The position numbers were made by a program, and so were the translations under genes. The notes beneath the pieces were generated by a model. The model was not told the DNA's origin. It made no database searches and saw nothing but the letters and a program-made list of their open reading frames with translations. From positions 1 through 64,000 of the forward strand of contig NZ_RLII01000013.1 in assembly GCF_004102745.1 (NCBI RefSeq): a stretch of 64,000 bases of DNA, read 5' to 3'. Shown piece after piece: positions 31,701 to 38,107 of the stretch. The stretch's first letter is position 1. Every line of letters begins with the position of its first letter. This DNA is from Acetivibrio mesophilus (lineage in GTDB: Bacteria > Bacillota > Clostridia > Acetivibrionales > Acetivibrionaceae).

Positions 31701-32277
31701 GATATGTACGGTTCCATCCCAGGCTGTTGTACTCACTGTCATAAATGTATATGTAGGGGATTTCTGAGCCCGACGCGGTTATTATATAGCAGTCGGTGGC
31801 CAAAGGCGTAAATACAAAACTATAATAAGTAGTAGCTTCTTCACTGCCTTTATCATTCAGTATCTTGATTTCACCCTCATTAACATAAATTGCATCCGGT
31901 GGAATGGACATTAAGGAAAATCCAGTATTCATACTTTTTTGAGTCTTTGTAGTTGCTGCTCCATCGCTGATTTGAAAAGATTTGTCAAAAACTTGGGTTG
32001 TTACTGTGACAGGTTCCTTTAAGGTTCGAAAATTGTCTTTCTGATCTCCTTCTTGTAACAATGGCAATACTATGTTTTTTTTATCGCCATCATAGCTTTC
32101 CGAAAAGCGTATATCGCTTTCATTGCTCCCAACAATGTTTTCGATAATGTCGGAAGACTCAATTGGTTGCTGTAGCACATCGCTATTTGCAAAAACAAAT
32201 ATACCACTCATCAGCATATTTGCCAATAACGACACAACAACCAATAGCACCAGCCTATTGGCTATTTTTCTCGGCAT
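19705..32277 (-). CDS. Giant multidomain SLH-anchored surface protein
   Basis: A 4,190-residue exported protein with a signal peptide at 1-31 and GGGGGG before its ATG. The N-terminal ~1,400 residues are repeated beta-sandwich segments of no family I recognise. Fibronectin III-like domains lie near 1,420-1,590 and again to about 2,105. A PKD domain (DFGDGT) covers about 2,110-2,195, followed by carboxypeptidase-regulatory-like modules near 2,200-2,280 and 2,720-2,800. Residues about 3,220-3,600 look like propeller repeats, and CARDB-like domains lie at about 3,610-3,800. A Pro/Thr-rich linker (about 3,830-3,940) is followed by SLH motifs from about 3,997 and a partial fourth. No catalytic residues are evident; a scaffold or adhesin role is likely. 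It is a single-gene unit ended by a terminator. Confidence 0.88.
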   Translation of the reverse strand: MPRKIANRLVLLVVVSLLANMLMSGIFVFANSDVLQQPIESSDIIENIVGSNESDIRFSESYDGDKKNIVLPLLQEGDQKDNFRTLKEPVTVTTQVFDKSFQISDGAATTKTQKSMNTGFSLMSIPPDAIYVNEGEIKILNDKGSEEATTYYSFVFTPLATDCYIITASGSEIPYIYIYDSEYNSLGWNRTYPKKSDSVAVKLNKGQQYLISLSSVSLDSATEFSINKYESTSNDIIYTFIDNTYIADENASVVVTAPYIGADILYGILDRDILIEARLLKDGILIDTINEIPEECIKGARGTPDDNILQFVCEFGNKVEHGEYTIEITCRDILGNIVIDTCESVIAIGNSLSVYMPSDSVSYTGDYYSDYRVFFKDVNTNRGKFVVFDGDRLIGTSDTVNINSTRLSYSDFFSNYNTIDSKYDPNKFEKTLYYSSIPSITLNEVSKQGKSYEIKLVAGVSEYDTTAKLIPTDALILNYVSSGSLNESVTHFNVYTQFYNIKNINADDIFVELLDLYGNVIASKADYVCYSAINNEEQAYMQFKLLVEKPLEAYKNYSIKISYPGEFYTNTRGSYITAYSGSDYLSLGTPKILDAEKSIISVPTYNVSNSLEYDVVLNRINNGLEFPISELSKEKPNEYGTFVLDFSKNMGGPLLIPGEEYSIVFSYKTSSNYTEYAITTFKVQSKEYAAVGDKSVLFSPPMIPDTITETEFTISGYEIENGIMGADNENINIELVADNEVYGAIKKDTLKKNASIYNANPNYSMSQVNITGILEVFKELKEDTQYYIRINGTDYEYFYNSSEGFVYRDCEIKHSCSNAEFKELSGSNSIVHEISERESLELSCTFVRRTPEDLVLIMKGINSGKAIEAGKWDTTKSHFNGEFRDISIKVDMEGVAGNEIYDLYLGAGEEEYRLSKYIRVIEPREASTFTVQEAVYEGDKITISIPSCDIIDGYSFDILDSMDNVIDCEIITESIRQGADNIKYFDIKAEKALTYGVYRIRMYDADNELKISQQYTVSVKYSSPYLEYIKNGIPYLIFGKNLPEEGDYTADIMDANNIRVIKRGIPLVKRAGENVLELHENSIGALPISDYYSVSVKLNGSFIGSAYLNYYGPLDLKPLIIAKEWAEAAGKSPIIRSNNVELLIKTMYYTKVRYAESLDELQDEEYQTLTNNVSYEFENPEKQKTLYFQFVDDNGQESEIITFKAYYPGEQNKITIISPDVNEPIVDNCLIKAEVSGNPYSVWAVIKLPEPIVTMMSASQIYKSGNDNWMIPLTREEGTDYYSYEITANDLGYFDRIDIYAMDEYANITGSESLILKEPETPPPTTPKIQITSPNSGYNKRNITISGSNAYAHSNVRIYAYEVDDYGRIIGSSYNVTVVANEAGEFEGMLNILKDGRWRISASDSSGRASGNYYTRIDTVAPALKNYSTVAQGVNSVRISWDVSDSSSCTYTLWRDGKLIATQYNDKQYIATGLSKGQTYIFKVMATDSVGNNSEPVEITVTVGDEEAPGIPKNLHVSSRAGKSITLSWDAPSDNSYVAGYDIYRDGKKVGTSYTTSFTDKGLTTEAEYSYCIKAFDPSMNYSDFSEATVHAPAAPFIQDAYDGSYNVVSITAKTLTLKALSKDILNNNNISVTFEYSKDGGENWIRIGKVTDYTTTPNGLLFSTTWRIENYDSGDYVVKYIVTDRDGLTDEDFSQVIRLQKTDDFTNPVISSILPWPSCFRESIPLTILAEDNAALRRIILQGSLDGVIWEDITSVSISGTYKKYYWNYTLDVSGIDEGAYYIRAIAEDTSGNRSNSTETAASNQYIIDRTAPEKMEDVTVLSGIGHIELKWGINSEPYIKGFTVQRSVSIDGPYHTVASNLNTLNYIDQDVRQGVVYYYRVICNDIAGNSSLPSDPISAKVLDVNEIADNISPEIISLTPKDGSTVGSNFSIAVTAEDDIMLSKIVVQYSTDDEVWHDLYTHNTAYSYDGFNQSMDTTGFETGTVLKVRAYAVDAKGNIGDYVYRDYIIHNTPPTKPVVSVVARNRGLEVSWSCDDENVKVFRVYRKTTVSDFLTVIGEYTKLTGMILDQNLDPSYRYIYKIVAVDAYGNTSSSESIPISPLDIDDTAPFAQINCTSSAEAGADIEFDASASRDNIRIARYEWDFGDGTKKSGVSVRHSYSKEGVYEVVLKVTDPSGNSSTASRNVTIVKKGMTGTINVSVFDGDGGNLAYTNIYVNLGDDNIFKKISDSKGMTSLQLEPGIYKIGAYRDGYAPQQQEVLIEEGKENNLTFRLRKSQLVVGSLTATKMTLQEIKNAGIDVTAPGNQNVFRYQINLVYQNKPYNIIHLSTNDSENSISRNHIIGDRIVRVGTIGNTGNNNRAPVVVILDIPGSVTWLKDFFDVKLHLVNTMGDYDINNCVVNLNTPAGVSIVGGSKAIENIGTLPASGSKTVNWIVRGERAGSYNLSADFNGMLESFNEVISATFASDAPIVVEDSSRLKLIIEVEDRKYPSDKLLYRVGFKNGRNSDLNRPRITMQDSEFIRSYKTTESMQLVKTSSEVVKPGEILWNEYFVDPKFFSGKNSAILTLKEYAAKALGGMRIPIEIRPVEYGTFGRVKPSIYVIDPVTGNESKVDPLELIKYRSKENDIMPDLKIKTGRGISKDVIVTEACDLTITDSLFGVTNKITTDNNGEYIYKGGSIDDVFVLPGRGYSDYIIKVTSDTNISDRLMVRVIDQNLISKEDFGSITGWVYNEDDKKSIEGATVIVGSNTTITDNLGRFRFEDIMLDEDKITVKASGFPEKAFYERLRDGRHIIIKLSKQPEITEVSSAYSSSKNNRSSIIPLNLLENSVTFKLTADLKGAGEVIAYLYRVVDKNGNAKSEQAFHTSTITIHNIKSKMTVGDRIQFAVKTSGDYGEFTSDYVDAKMTIAPELRILNQFTWRNAPWDEPIEISATAFNPKISSFNNVVKFFTGSSDELPFPDDCGLFKSTKLVPITPSMSLKVEYDLLDGKVTISNMNGAEGEILGDLMKWDYGDLGKESRAIKFGGDLKATFNAEIVYNDRSMKWEFESLEMEWSSGANINIEFKFRAPLDGALGGVLLSGYVSVKFEGGVELVYNVAVPDVSRFESLSDLVVQIQLNIYLAIRASLGLEVGYGLLSGEAFVQGQIDVNLPSLRTEVTLTVGVGYGYLWFFSEENILGEYTWTLYAGRSPRNLMMIANNAFDSEGMKFVSATREYLERQEWIGEDEIVRYAYPDSKAQIKAVDKEIGDLMMVFIGDDSNRSDNNRTAVYSSIYKDGKWSNPIQIENDGTGDAFPALAADGKNVYSVWLDMSEEMGATSIMTEDDITRNVLGKMEVSIAKYDIGKNTWNNVLTNRTEGVNKLPKIAAANGKVIATWVNNTGMKMTGDSKNPDSVYFVYNDGTGWTEPQAFVTNVANVSESELYMYGNKAYYVFVTNEYSEEGIYKVYFTSFDGRSWTKPIELLDNMYEDSHPAIAVEGGEPVVFWHNDGKIYKVSLERPFGAEIIINSNQAEDILELSATNTEQGIALAWTNAVGGEQRLYISTYEEESSTWTEGIEVNFNSMEVPRGVTIAGFKDTIMAVYNKTVYKLDEDKNTYFKDGTQLTSTSYVRKTDLAVLEDGLYFEGDTPLPGEETTVVVKVKNVGDLTAKGLRVSLYEGKNLIAEKDMGDVRLIHGDTILASFDWKVPGNCSAFELRAVLESDNDNNSSNNEASLKVLYTDVEITGVYNELYTDSIGAVYVDVRNSGYSTIESATVQISTDKEFKNIIGSKEIKGLKPYEEKTAVFELAVNEEQISERARIYARIQADKDEITYLNNTGFTIIRGLDFYSAVIATPEPTPEPTIEPTPTPTPEPTPEPTIEPTPTPTQEPSPDPTTEPTPTPTQEPTPDPTTEPTPTPTQEPTPDPTTEPTPTPTQEPTSEPTSVPTPSPTPTSTPKTSPMPSTTPDPGSIPGGGSGNGGASGGAGGGNNNIPETPMVVEPTPSPTEIPMPSPTDIPSSGEIGKLKAYMRGYEDNTFRPENSLTRAEMAVILANLDGAEKGKNVNINYKDVSKDHWAAWAISYVSEKGYFRGYENNEFRPDRYITRAELSVVLCKYLNLEATDISDNRFADIEGHWAQGFIERLVSDGYIRGYPDNTFRPDNNVKRSECVSLINRILGAEPLKNVETRFTDVDKDYWAFGDIMAAVLGTEE
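20510..20785 (-). repeat. 48-bp tandem repeats encoding the Pro/Thr linker
   Basis: About five to six units of 48 bp encode a 16-residue repeat of the type PTPTQEPTPDPTTE within the giant SLH protein. Adjacent units near 20530 and 20578 are almost identical, while outer units differ in Glu/Asp and Ile/Thr positions. Repeats this similar can change number by slippage or recombination. Confidence 0.9.
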
Positions 32278-32488
32278 TATATTTTACCCCCCAATAATAA
32301 AATAAAAAATATATAATTATATAATATGATTATATCATGTATTTGACATAATAATATTATTTTCAACTAAGAAGTGAAAAATTATTTTAAGCTCAACAAA
32401 TCGGTGTGATGCCTGCTCTTACTTCTTCTGTGTCTATAGTCTAATAAGTGTTTCAATTATCCCCATTTATTCTCCCTCAGTTTAATAT

Positions 32489-32779
32489 TTATAGCCCTTT
32501 ATTCTTCTCAAACTCATCCATTTCCATATTAATAAAACCATCTATCATAACTCTGTATATCTTTTCTATCATATCAGGATCCGCTCCGTAATCAGTTGCT
32601 AAAATCCTCACTTTTTGAATAACCGATTCTACTCTTTGAGGCGCCTTAACATCATTACTATCTTTTTTATATTTTGATGCCTGTTTTACAAACGAGCTAC
32701 GTTCAGCAATAAGCTTAACTATTTGAGTATCAATTTTATCAATATTGATACGAACTTCCTCTAAACTTTTACATTCCAT
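32489..32779 (-). CDS. Chorismate mutase-like protein (AroQ/PchB type)
   Basis: A 96-residue all-helical protein of the AroQ fold. The order LEEVR-x-x-ID-x-ID at the N-terminus, the K-x-x-SKYK region and AP-x-RV near 45-50 resemble both small chorismate mutases and the isochorismate-pyruvate lyase PchB. It would convert chorismate to prephenate or act on isochorismate; sequence alone does not decide. The start at 32779 has AAGGAGGAG 8 bases ahead. It stands alone, with a shikimate kinase gene 3 kb further on the same strand, so a link to aromatic synthesis is plausible but not by operon. Confidence 0.8.
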   Translation of the reverse strand: MECKSLEEVRINIDKIDTQIVKLIAERSSFVKQASKYKKDSNDVKAPQRVESVIQKVRILATDYGADPDMIEKIYRVMIDGFINMEMDEFEKNKGL

Positions 32780-32946
32780 TTCATACTCCTCCTTAATTGA
32801 TTTTTGCAAGCAATCAGCATTTAGTTCTATAAAACAAATGTAAACTAAACTATTTTAATGCAACCATTTTAACATAATATACCTAATAATCGTATTAAAT
32901 CTATTATTCTTGATAAAAAAGTATTTGGTACAAATAAATTCTCCCA

Positions 32947-33651
32947 TTAGCTCTTATAGATCCTCAACATTGAATTTGCCTTCCTTTGAAATTCATAATC
33001 AACTAATTGTTCTTCTACCTTCCAACCACTGCTTTGAATAAATTCAAGGAGTGTTTCCATCTCACTATATCTCTTGCTCTTTAAATCTACCAATGGAAAA
33101 ATACGAACCTGCTTTTTCGTCACACGTAATAGCTCCTTAATAGTTTCCTTATGGAAAGCAAGACTTAACCGGTCCGCATAGGTGAAGAGAAAGTGCGCAG
33201 ACAACGTAATATCAAACTGTTCATCCTCAAAAGGCAATTCTGGCAAAACACACGGAACATAAACATCCGGATTTGATTTCATATGAGCCACACAATCACA
33301 CAATGCCTGGCGACGGCTCCTTTTAAGGGAATCCACATCCTTGAAATAATTCCATATATACTGTTCCCTAGTCATAGATAAACTTGAAACTATTTGTGAA
33401 ATGTCCATTAATCCCTTCTCATAGAGTTTTACAGCAGAATGATAATAGGCAATATCTGCAGCTGTTACCTTTCCTCCTAAAGAATTTGCAATTGCAGCGA
33501 AGGAACAAGAACCCGCAGGTACATCTAGAATTGTATTATTCTTAACAACATCATCTGACAAATCAAACATTGCCTTGTATTCATCATAAGTTCTTCCGAT
33601 AAATACGATCTCCGGCAAATCTAATCCTTTAAATTCAATTTCTCTACTCAT
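32947..33651 (-). CDS. Class I SAM-dependent methyltransferase-like protein
   Basis: A 234-residue protein. ILDVPAGSCSF at about 41-51 is motif I of Rossmann methyltransferases, and AADIAYY just after it is motif II. Residues LPFEDEQFDITLSAHFLF near 139-156 are the motif IV region, and the C-terminal strands follow the class I order. DVPAG in place of the usual DxGxG is typical of a small clostridial group of unknown substrate. A GA-rich site precedes the ATG. Neighbours give no hint to its target. Confidence 0.72.
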   Translation of the reverse strand: MSREIEFKGLDLPEIVFIGRTYDEYKAMFDLSDDVVKNNTILDVPAGSCSFAAIANSLGGKVTAADIAYYHSAVKLYEKGLMDISQIVSSLSMTREQYIWNYFKDVDSLKRSRRQALCDCVAHMKSNPDVYVPCVLPELPFEDEQFDITLSAHFLFTYADRLSLAFHKETIKELLRVTKKQVRIFPLVDLKSKRYSEMETLLEFIQSSGWKVEEQLVDYEFQRKANSMLRIYKS

Positions 33652-33773
33652 CTCTTCTCAACTCTCCTCAACTAATATATTAGGATTTAGTCAGTTTCAA
33701 GTAACACCTTGATTCACAGCGTTATACCACCCGCCCTCCAGAGCTGTCTTCTCCCAAATTTTAGTAATTGCAC

Positions 33774-34316
33774 TTATTCATTCTTAATTAAATCAATATT
33801 GTTTATATATGAGCGAACCGATTCTATATTTTTTTGAATGTCCAAGAGAGAAATATAGCGTGGATTTACGTTGTCGCATGGAATAATTATCTCGCCGATA
33901 TTATCAAGTGCTATAATCGTCTGAAACATATTTGTATACTGAGATTCAATAGTTTTATAATACTGTTGTAACTTTTCTAAATAAAGCATTTTAAGTGTAG
34001 GATCAAAACTCTTTGATAGCGCCCAAATTATTTTGTAATCATTAATAATTTCTCTTTTAAGCAATGAGATTAAAGCTTTTTTAATCTGTTCACCGTCAAA
34101 ATCATCAATGTTAAGGTCATCAATTTCATTAATGGCAGTTTTTTGACCTTTAAAAGTTATTCTTTCAAGTATAAGACCACAACATTGTACAGTATCTTCA
34201 AGTTCTTTAACATCACTGCAATTTGATAATATTTCCATAATCTTTTCCTGAGTAATTCTGTTAATTTGTACCACCCTCTCCAAACCGTCAATTATAACTA
34301 TTCTTTGTATACTCAC
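33774..34316 (-). CDS. Hypothetical protein, helical
   Basis: An acidic protein of at most 180 residues, predicted mainly helical, with no membrane segment and no motif I recognise. The longest frame starts with GTG at 34316 without a clear ribosome binding site. An ATG at about 34238 with AGGA 8 bases ahead would give about 154 residues and may be the real start. It lies between the methyltransferase-like gene and the TPR-like membrane protein gene on the same strand, with gaps of over 100 bp on each side, so an operon is not certain. Confidence 0.5.
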   Translation of the reverse strand: MSIQRIVIIDGLERVVQINRITQEKIMEILSNCSDVKELEDTVQCCGLILERITFKGQKTAINEIDDLNIDDFDGEQIKKALISLLKREIINDYKIIWALSKSFDPTLKMLYLEKLQQYYKTIESQYTNMFQTIIALDNIGEIIIPCDNVNPRYISLLDIQKNIESVRSYINNIDLIKNE

Positions 34317-34456
34317 CCATCAGCATTAAGCTTTCTAGTCATAAAAATCATTTTCTCCTTGTTATCATTATATAAATTATTGCAGCATAAACCCATGTAA
34401 ATATTGAAGCAATGATTATTACTGCCTTAGGGTAGTATTATTTCTATGTTTGTTTA

Positions 34457-35062
34457 TTAATTAGTACCTAAAAATCCTTCAAATATCTTTGACTTTTTTT
34501 CATCATTATCTGTTTTATAAAATTCAATTATTCTTTCAATGCTCTTCTTTGTACTATAATCAATTTTATCTCCATTCTGTAAATATACTATACAATCAGT
34601 GAACTTTTTGTCCGCCATATCCTTTTCATCCTTATTCAAGTAAATAAGTCCTTGCTGAATTAACGCTACCGCAGTATAAGAATTGCAAGACTTTTTATAT
34701 TGATCTAAATGAACTTTTTCATTCTCTGCTATTACCTCCTCATAAACTTGCATCGCCTCCTCATCCTCACCAATTTCCTCCAAACATTTTGCTTTACTTA
34801 AAAGCACCTGAAAAATAAAAATTCTTTTGGTGATGTCTTCTGAAATTTCTTTTCTAAGCGCACTAATTGACTGTTCATATTGCACAATAGCATTTTTATA
34901 ATCATTATCATAAAAATATTGATTTCCTGCTGTATAATATTTATCCCACTCATTCGAATTGACATAAGAATTAATACTATTAAAAGTAAAGGAATTTATA
35001 ATGATAATTATTATCAATACAGCTAGAATGCTTGAAAAAACTATTACTATCGATTTTCTCAT
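34457..35062 (-). CDS. Membrane-anchored TPR-like protein
   Basis: A 201-residue protein with one N-terminal transmembrane helix (about 5-28) followed by helical repeats of tetratricopeptide type. The clearest is around YYTAGNQYFYDNDYKNAIVQ (about 41-60), with a second near KCLEEIGEDEEAMQVYEEVI (about 93-112). The helices face outside the cell if the N-terminus is cytosolic. TPR modules hold protein partners; the partner is unknown. GGGGGTGAATT precedes the ATG. Confidence 0.7.
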   Translation of the reverse strand: MRKSIVIVFSSILAVLIIIIIINSFTFNSINSYVNSNEWDKYYTAGNQYFYDNDYKNAIVQYEQSISALRKEISEDITKRIFIFQVLLSKAKCLEEIGEDEEAMQVYEEVIAENEKVHLDQYKKSCNSYTAVALIQQGLIYLNKDEKDMADKKFTDCIVYLQNGDKIDYSTKKSIERIIEFYKTDNDEKKSKIFEGFLGTN

Positions 35063-35437
35063 AATTCACCCCCTAATATACTGTTATCTTCTTAATATCT
35101 TCCTTATTCTCAGTATTTCATTTTAATTTATATGTGCTTTTAAAATAGTTTGGCCTCAAAGTTATTCTCTGGAATTATAATGCATCCTTTATCTCAGAAA
35201 TACGTCGTATAACACCCCAACTTATAGGCATTTACTACTGTCGCTAATACTCTAATTTAGCTAAATTCCTTATTAACTTTATATGCGAGTAATTCTTGGA
35301 GAATCAATAAAATATTTACCAAAGTATTTGTATAAACTCATTATAACAAATTATTACCATCATAAACAAGAATTTTTATAGACATTATTGTTTTAACGTC
35401 TAGTAGCCATTAAGATAAACAATACTTTTAATACATA
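35063..35437. other. Gene-free AT-rich stretch
   Basis: 375 bp without a coding frame, tRNA or repeat that I can support. It should hold the promoter of the TPR-like protein gene on the - strand; no convincing -35/-10 pair was found. Confidence 0.5.
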
Positions 35438-35503
35438 AATAAAAGCTCGGGACATCGAGTCCCTTCGCTTTTGCCTCTTTCATTTCATTCCAAGAGGCAA
35501 AAA
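35438..35503 (-). repeat. Terminator-associated two-hairpin repeat, copy B
   Basis: The best-preserved copy. AAAAGC...GCTTTT encloses a perfect GGGAC/GTCCC stem, and TTTTGCCTCTT/AAGAGGCAAAA is a perfect 11-bp stem around TCATTTCATTCC. It begins 6 bp past the aroK terminator hairpin on the - strand. Confidence 0.9.
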
Positions 35504-35508
35504 AAAGA

Positions 35509-35532
35509 GGTTAGTCCTTTGACAGACTAACC
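35509..35532 (-). terminator. Terminator downstream of aroK
   Basis: GGTTAGTC and GACTAACC arms with an 8-base loop, followed on the - strand by TCTTTTTTTT that runs into repeat copy B. A weaker inverted repeat GGGTCAA/TTGACCC (35543-35584) lies between it and the aroK stop. Confidence 0.85.
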
Positions 35533-35629
35533 CATGTAAAGGGGGTCAAAATGTATTTTGTGAGGTCATTTATAGTATTGACCCATATCCGGGCTTTTTA
35601 TACAAACTTTATAAAAATTTTTAAAAAAA

Positions 35630-36139
35630 TTATTCTTCCCCTCTAAATCTGTTTTTTATCTCCGTTACAATAGCTTCTATATCCTTACCCGAACAATTCA
35701 CGGTAATATCCGCGTGCTTTTCATACAATGGCACCCTCTCACTATACAATGCAATCAGAGTTTGGTCCTTATCCATAGCAATTCCCCGGCTGGATATATT
35801 GGCTATCCTGCGTTCAATCTCATCATACCTTAGCTGCAGATAGACAAGCATACTATCCTTTTTAAAATGGTTCAATGCCGAATTGCTGTAGATCATACTT
35901 CCCCCCGTTGCAATAACATGGTTTTTGACATTTAGCTCAAGAGCTATCTTCTCCTCAATAGAAAGGAATTTTTCAACACCAATTTCATTAATAATCTCCT
36001 GTAGGTACTTGTTATGCTTTTGCTGTATCAGCAGATCCGTATCGATAAAAGGCATTTTCATTGCTTTTGCCAGAAGTACTCCCACAGTGCTTTTGCCGGC
36101 TCCCGGCATACCTATAAGTACAATATTTGTTTTCTTCAT
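35630..36139 (-). CDS. aroK: Shikimate kinase
   Basis: A 169-residue cytoplasmic kinase that makes shikimate 3-phosphate in aromatic amino acid synthesis. P-loop GMPGAGKST is at residues 10-18, the shikimate-binding DTD at about 34-36, GG in IATGGSMIY near 77-79, and the lid region around Arg near 118. Length is normal for the family. It is the first and only gene of its unit, divergent from a small unknown gene. No other aro genes of the main pathway adjoin it. Confidence 0.93.
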   Translation of the reverse strand: MKKTNIVLIGMPGAGKSTVGVLLAKAMKMPFIDTDLLIQQKHNKYLQEIINEIGVEKFLSIEEKIALELNVKNHVIATGGSMIYSNSALNHFKKDSMLVYLQLRYDEIERRIANISSRGIAMDKDQTLIALYSERVPLYEKHADITVNCSGKDIEAIVTEIKNRFRGEE

Positions 36140-36221
36140 AATCTACCCCTTAATAAGAAATCTTTTTATTTATATGAGGTAAGAAAACTTTTCTGCAACC
36201 GAAAAATTTTCTTTGAACCTG

Positions 36222-36238
36222 GGTGTTATAATAACACC
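36222..36238. promoter_or_regulatory. Palindrome overlapping a -10-like TATAAT
   Basis: GGTGTTATAATAACACC is a perfect inverted repeat around one A, between divergent aroK and the small + strand gene. It contains TATAAT, so a protein bound here could control one or both genes. No matching -35 was found on the + strand. Confidence 0.35.
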
Positions 36239-36355
36239 TATATGTCAATACTATATACAGAATATATATGCATTAAGTTGTACTTGCAAACATTTTTTCA
36301 GTTCGGCTTAAATCATTTATCATTTAGTTTATCCAAAAATCAGGAGGAAAATAGA

Positions 36356-36592
36356 ATGGATCAAAACAACGATAGAATTATGAATGCGGAAAGTCTGAAT
36401 ATAGATGCAACCTTGGAAAAGCTGTCAAATGAGCTAAAACCCGATGAGACTTTGATTTTGGATGTTGGAAACAACTATTTTGACCAAACGGACACCATAT
36501 ACGATACACTGGTTATGAAGGGCTACGATGTAAGAAAGTCCTTTAAAAACGGCAGAAATCAAATACTTGTTACCAAAAGACAACTCAGATAA
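36356..36592 (+). CDS. Small conserved-looking protein of unknown function
   Basis: A 78-residue soluble protein. CAGGAGG lies at good spacing before the ATG at 36356, although the frame remains open far upstream through non-coding DNA and the aroK region. Sequence such as ETLILDVGNNYFDQTD near 40-55 and a basic C-terminus suggest a small alpha/beta fold. No catalytic motif is visible and I cannot assign a function. It is divergent from aroK and ends with its own terminator. Confidence 0.7.
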   Translation: MDQNNDRIMNAESLNIDATLEKLSNELKPDETLILDVGNNYFDQTDTIYDTLVMKGYDVRKSFKNGRNQILVTKRQLR

Positions 36593-36607
36593 TAATCCAA
36601 ATAAATT

Positions 36608-36634
36608 AAGCTCAGCGAATGCTGAGCTTTTCTC
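36608..36634 (+). terminator. Bidirectional terminator between the small gene and rnfB
   Basis: AAGCTCAGC and GCTGAGCTT arms around GAAT, followed by TTCTCTC on the + strand. It lies 10-36 bp beyond the convergent rnfB stop, so it can serve both transcripts. Confidence 0.8.
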
Positions 36635-36643
36635 TCAAGATAT

Positions 36644-37447
36644 TTAGATTTCGCATTTATACTTTTTAATTGCTCCGGTAGGACAAACGCCTATACATTC
36701 ACTGCAGTTGATGCAGGCATCCGGATTTATCTTTGCCAACGTTCCCTGAACCTCTATAGCACCATGTTGGCAAACCTTGGAGCATTTTCCGCAGCCAATG
36801 CATCCCACAGTGCAGTTCTTTCTCACCACAGCTCCCTTATCTAGACTAGAGCATGCAACTGTATACTCATTGGACTTTGGAACTATTTTTATTATTCTCT
36901 TAGGGCAAGAAGCTACACACTTTTCACATGCCTTGCACCTTGACTCAATAATTCTAGCCAAACCGTTTATCATCACAATTGCATCAAAGGGACAAGCTCT
37001 TTTACAATTACCCAGACCCACGCAACCATAAGTACATGCTGAAGGTCCGCCAAAAAGGGGCGCTGCTGCTGCGCAATCCTCAATTCCCGAGTACTCATAC
37101 TTTTGCTTGCAGGATTCATAAGTCCCAGAGCACATAACCCTAGCAACCTTGACCACAGCCGCTTCAGCCTTTACCCCGAGAATCTCACCAATTTTATCGG
37201 CAACCTCCTGGCCTCCTACAGGACAGGCATTGGGTTTGCATTTTCCCTCAACAACGCCCTCTGCAAATGCATCACAGCCCGTCTGTCCACAGGCACCGCA
37301 ATTGGCACCCGGTAAAACCTCCCTTATCATGCCAACTCTCTCATCAACCTTCACTTCAAATTTCTTTGACGCAATGGAAAGACCGAGCCCCGACAAAAGG
37401 CCTATACCTCCAATAATAGCAGTTGGTATTAACAAATCGTAAACCAT
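36644..37447 (-). CDS. rnfB: Rnf complex subunit B, polyferredoxin
   Basis: A membrane-attached iron-sulfur subunit of 267 residues that takes electrons from reduced ferredoxin. An N-terminal hydrophobic helix is followed by the RnfB-specific cluster motif CGACGQTGC...C...C near 50-78. Four-cysteine ferredoxin motifs follow (CVGLGNCKRAC, CKACEKCVASC, CIGCGKCSKVC, CINCSECIGVC) between about 130 and 262, ending in a Lys-rich tail. Last gene of the rnfCDGEAB operon, 39 bp after rnfA. Confidence 0.95.
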   Translation of the reverse strand: MVYDLLIPTAIIGGIGLLSGLGLSIASKKFEVKVDERVGMIREVLPGANCGACGQTGCDAFAEGVVEGKCKPNACPVGGQEVADKIGEILGVKAEAAVVKVARVMCSGTYESCKQKYEYSGIEDCAAAAPLFGGPSACTYGCVGLGNCKRACPFDAIVMINGLARIIESRCKACEKCVASCPKRIIKIVPKSNEYTVACSSLDKGAVVRKNCTVGCIGCGKCSKVCQHGAIEVQGTLAKINPDACINCSECIGVCPTGAIKKYKCEI

Positions 37448-37486
37448 ATTCTAAACAACCCCTCTTAATGATCTGGAAAAACATTC

Positions 37487-38107
37487 TTATATACCAAGAA
37501 GTCCTTGGAAACCAAAAAATGCCAGGGAAACAAAAGCCGCTGAAATCAGTGCTATCGGAAGTCCCTTAAACGATTCCGGTATATTACTGTACTCCAATTT
37601 TTCCCTTACCCCTGCAAATAAAACCAGTGCCAGAGTAAATCCAAGCCCTGCCGCAAAACCATAAACGGTGGATTCCAAAACATCATATCCCACGTCAACA
37701 TTCAGCAATGCAACCCCCAGCACAGCACAGTTAGTGGTAATAAGCGGAAGATAAATACCCAATGCCCTGTAAAGCGGAGGTACAAACTTCTTCAATATGA
37801 TTTCAACAAGCTGTACAAGCGCAGCTATAACAAGAATAAACAATATAGTCTGCAGGTATTCAAGCCCATAGGTTACAAGTAAACGGTTATACAGCAATCT
37901 TGTCACTAATGAAGCAATGGTCATAACAAAGGTTACTGCAAAGCCCATTCCTGTTGCTGTTGAAAGCTTCTTCGAAACCCCGAGAAACGGACAGATTCCC
38001 AAAAACTGCGAAAGTACGAAATTCTTCACCAGCAAAGCAGATATAGTTATAGTCATCAAACTACCAAGTCTAGATAAAGCCTCCATTACTATATAAAATA
38101 ACTCCAT
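37487..38107 (-). CDS. rnfA: Rnf complex membrane subunit A
   Basis: A 206-residue integral membrane protein with six predicted helices and the conserved NFVLSQFLGICPFLGVSKK segment that supplies a cysteine for the intramembrane iron-sulfur centre shared with RnfE. The N-terminus is about 15 residues longer than common forms. Its ATG overlaps the rnfE stop (TAATG), so it is translationally coupled. Confidence 0.95.
   Translation of the reverse strand: MELFYIVMEALSRLGSLMTITISALLVKNFVLSQFLGICPFLGVSKKLSTATGMGFAVTFVMTIASLVTRLLYNRLLVTYGLEYLQTILFILVIAALVQLVEIILKKFVPPLYRALGIYLPLITTNCAVLGVALLNVDVGYDVLESTVYGFAAGLGFTLALVLFAGVREKLEYSNIPESFKGLPIALISAAFVSLAFFGFQGLLGI

Noticed and set aside
36014-36355. 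Upstream extension of the small gene at 36356
   Set aside because: It runs through aroK on the opposite strand and a non-coding spacer. The ribosome binding site lies only before the ATG at 36356.
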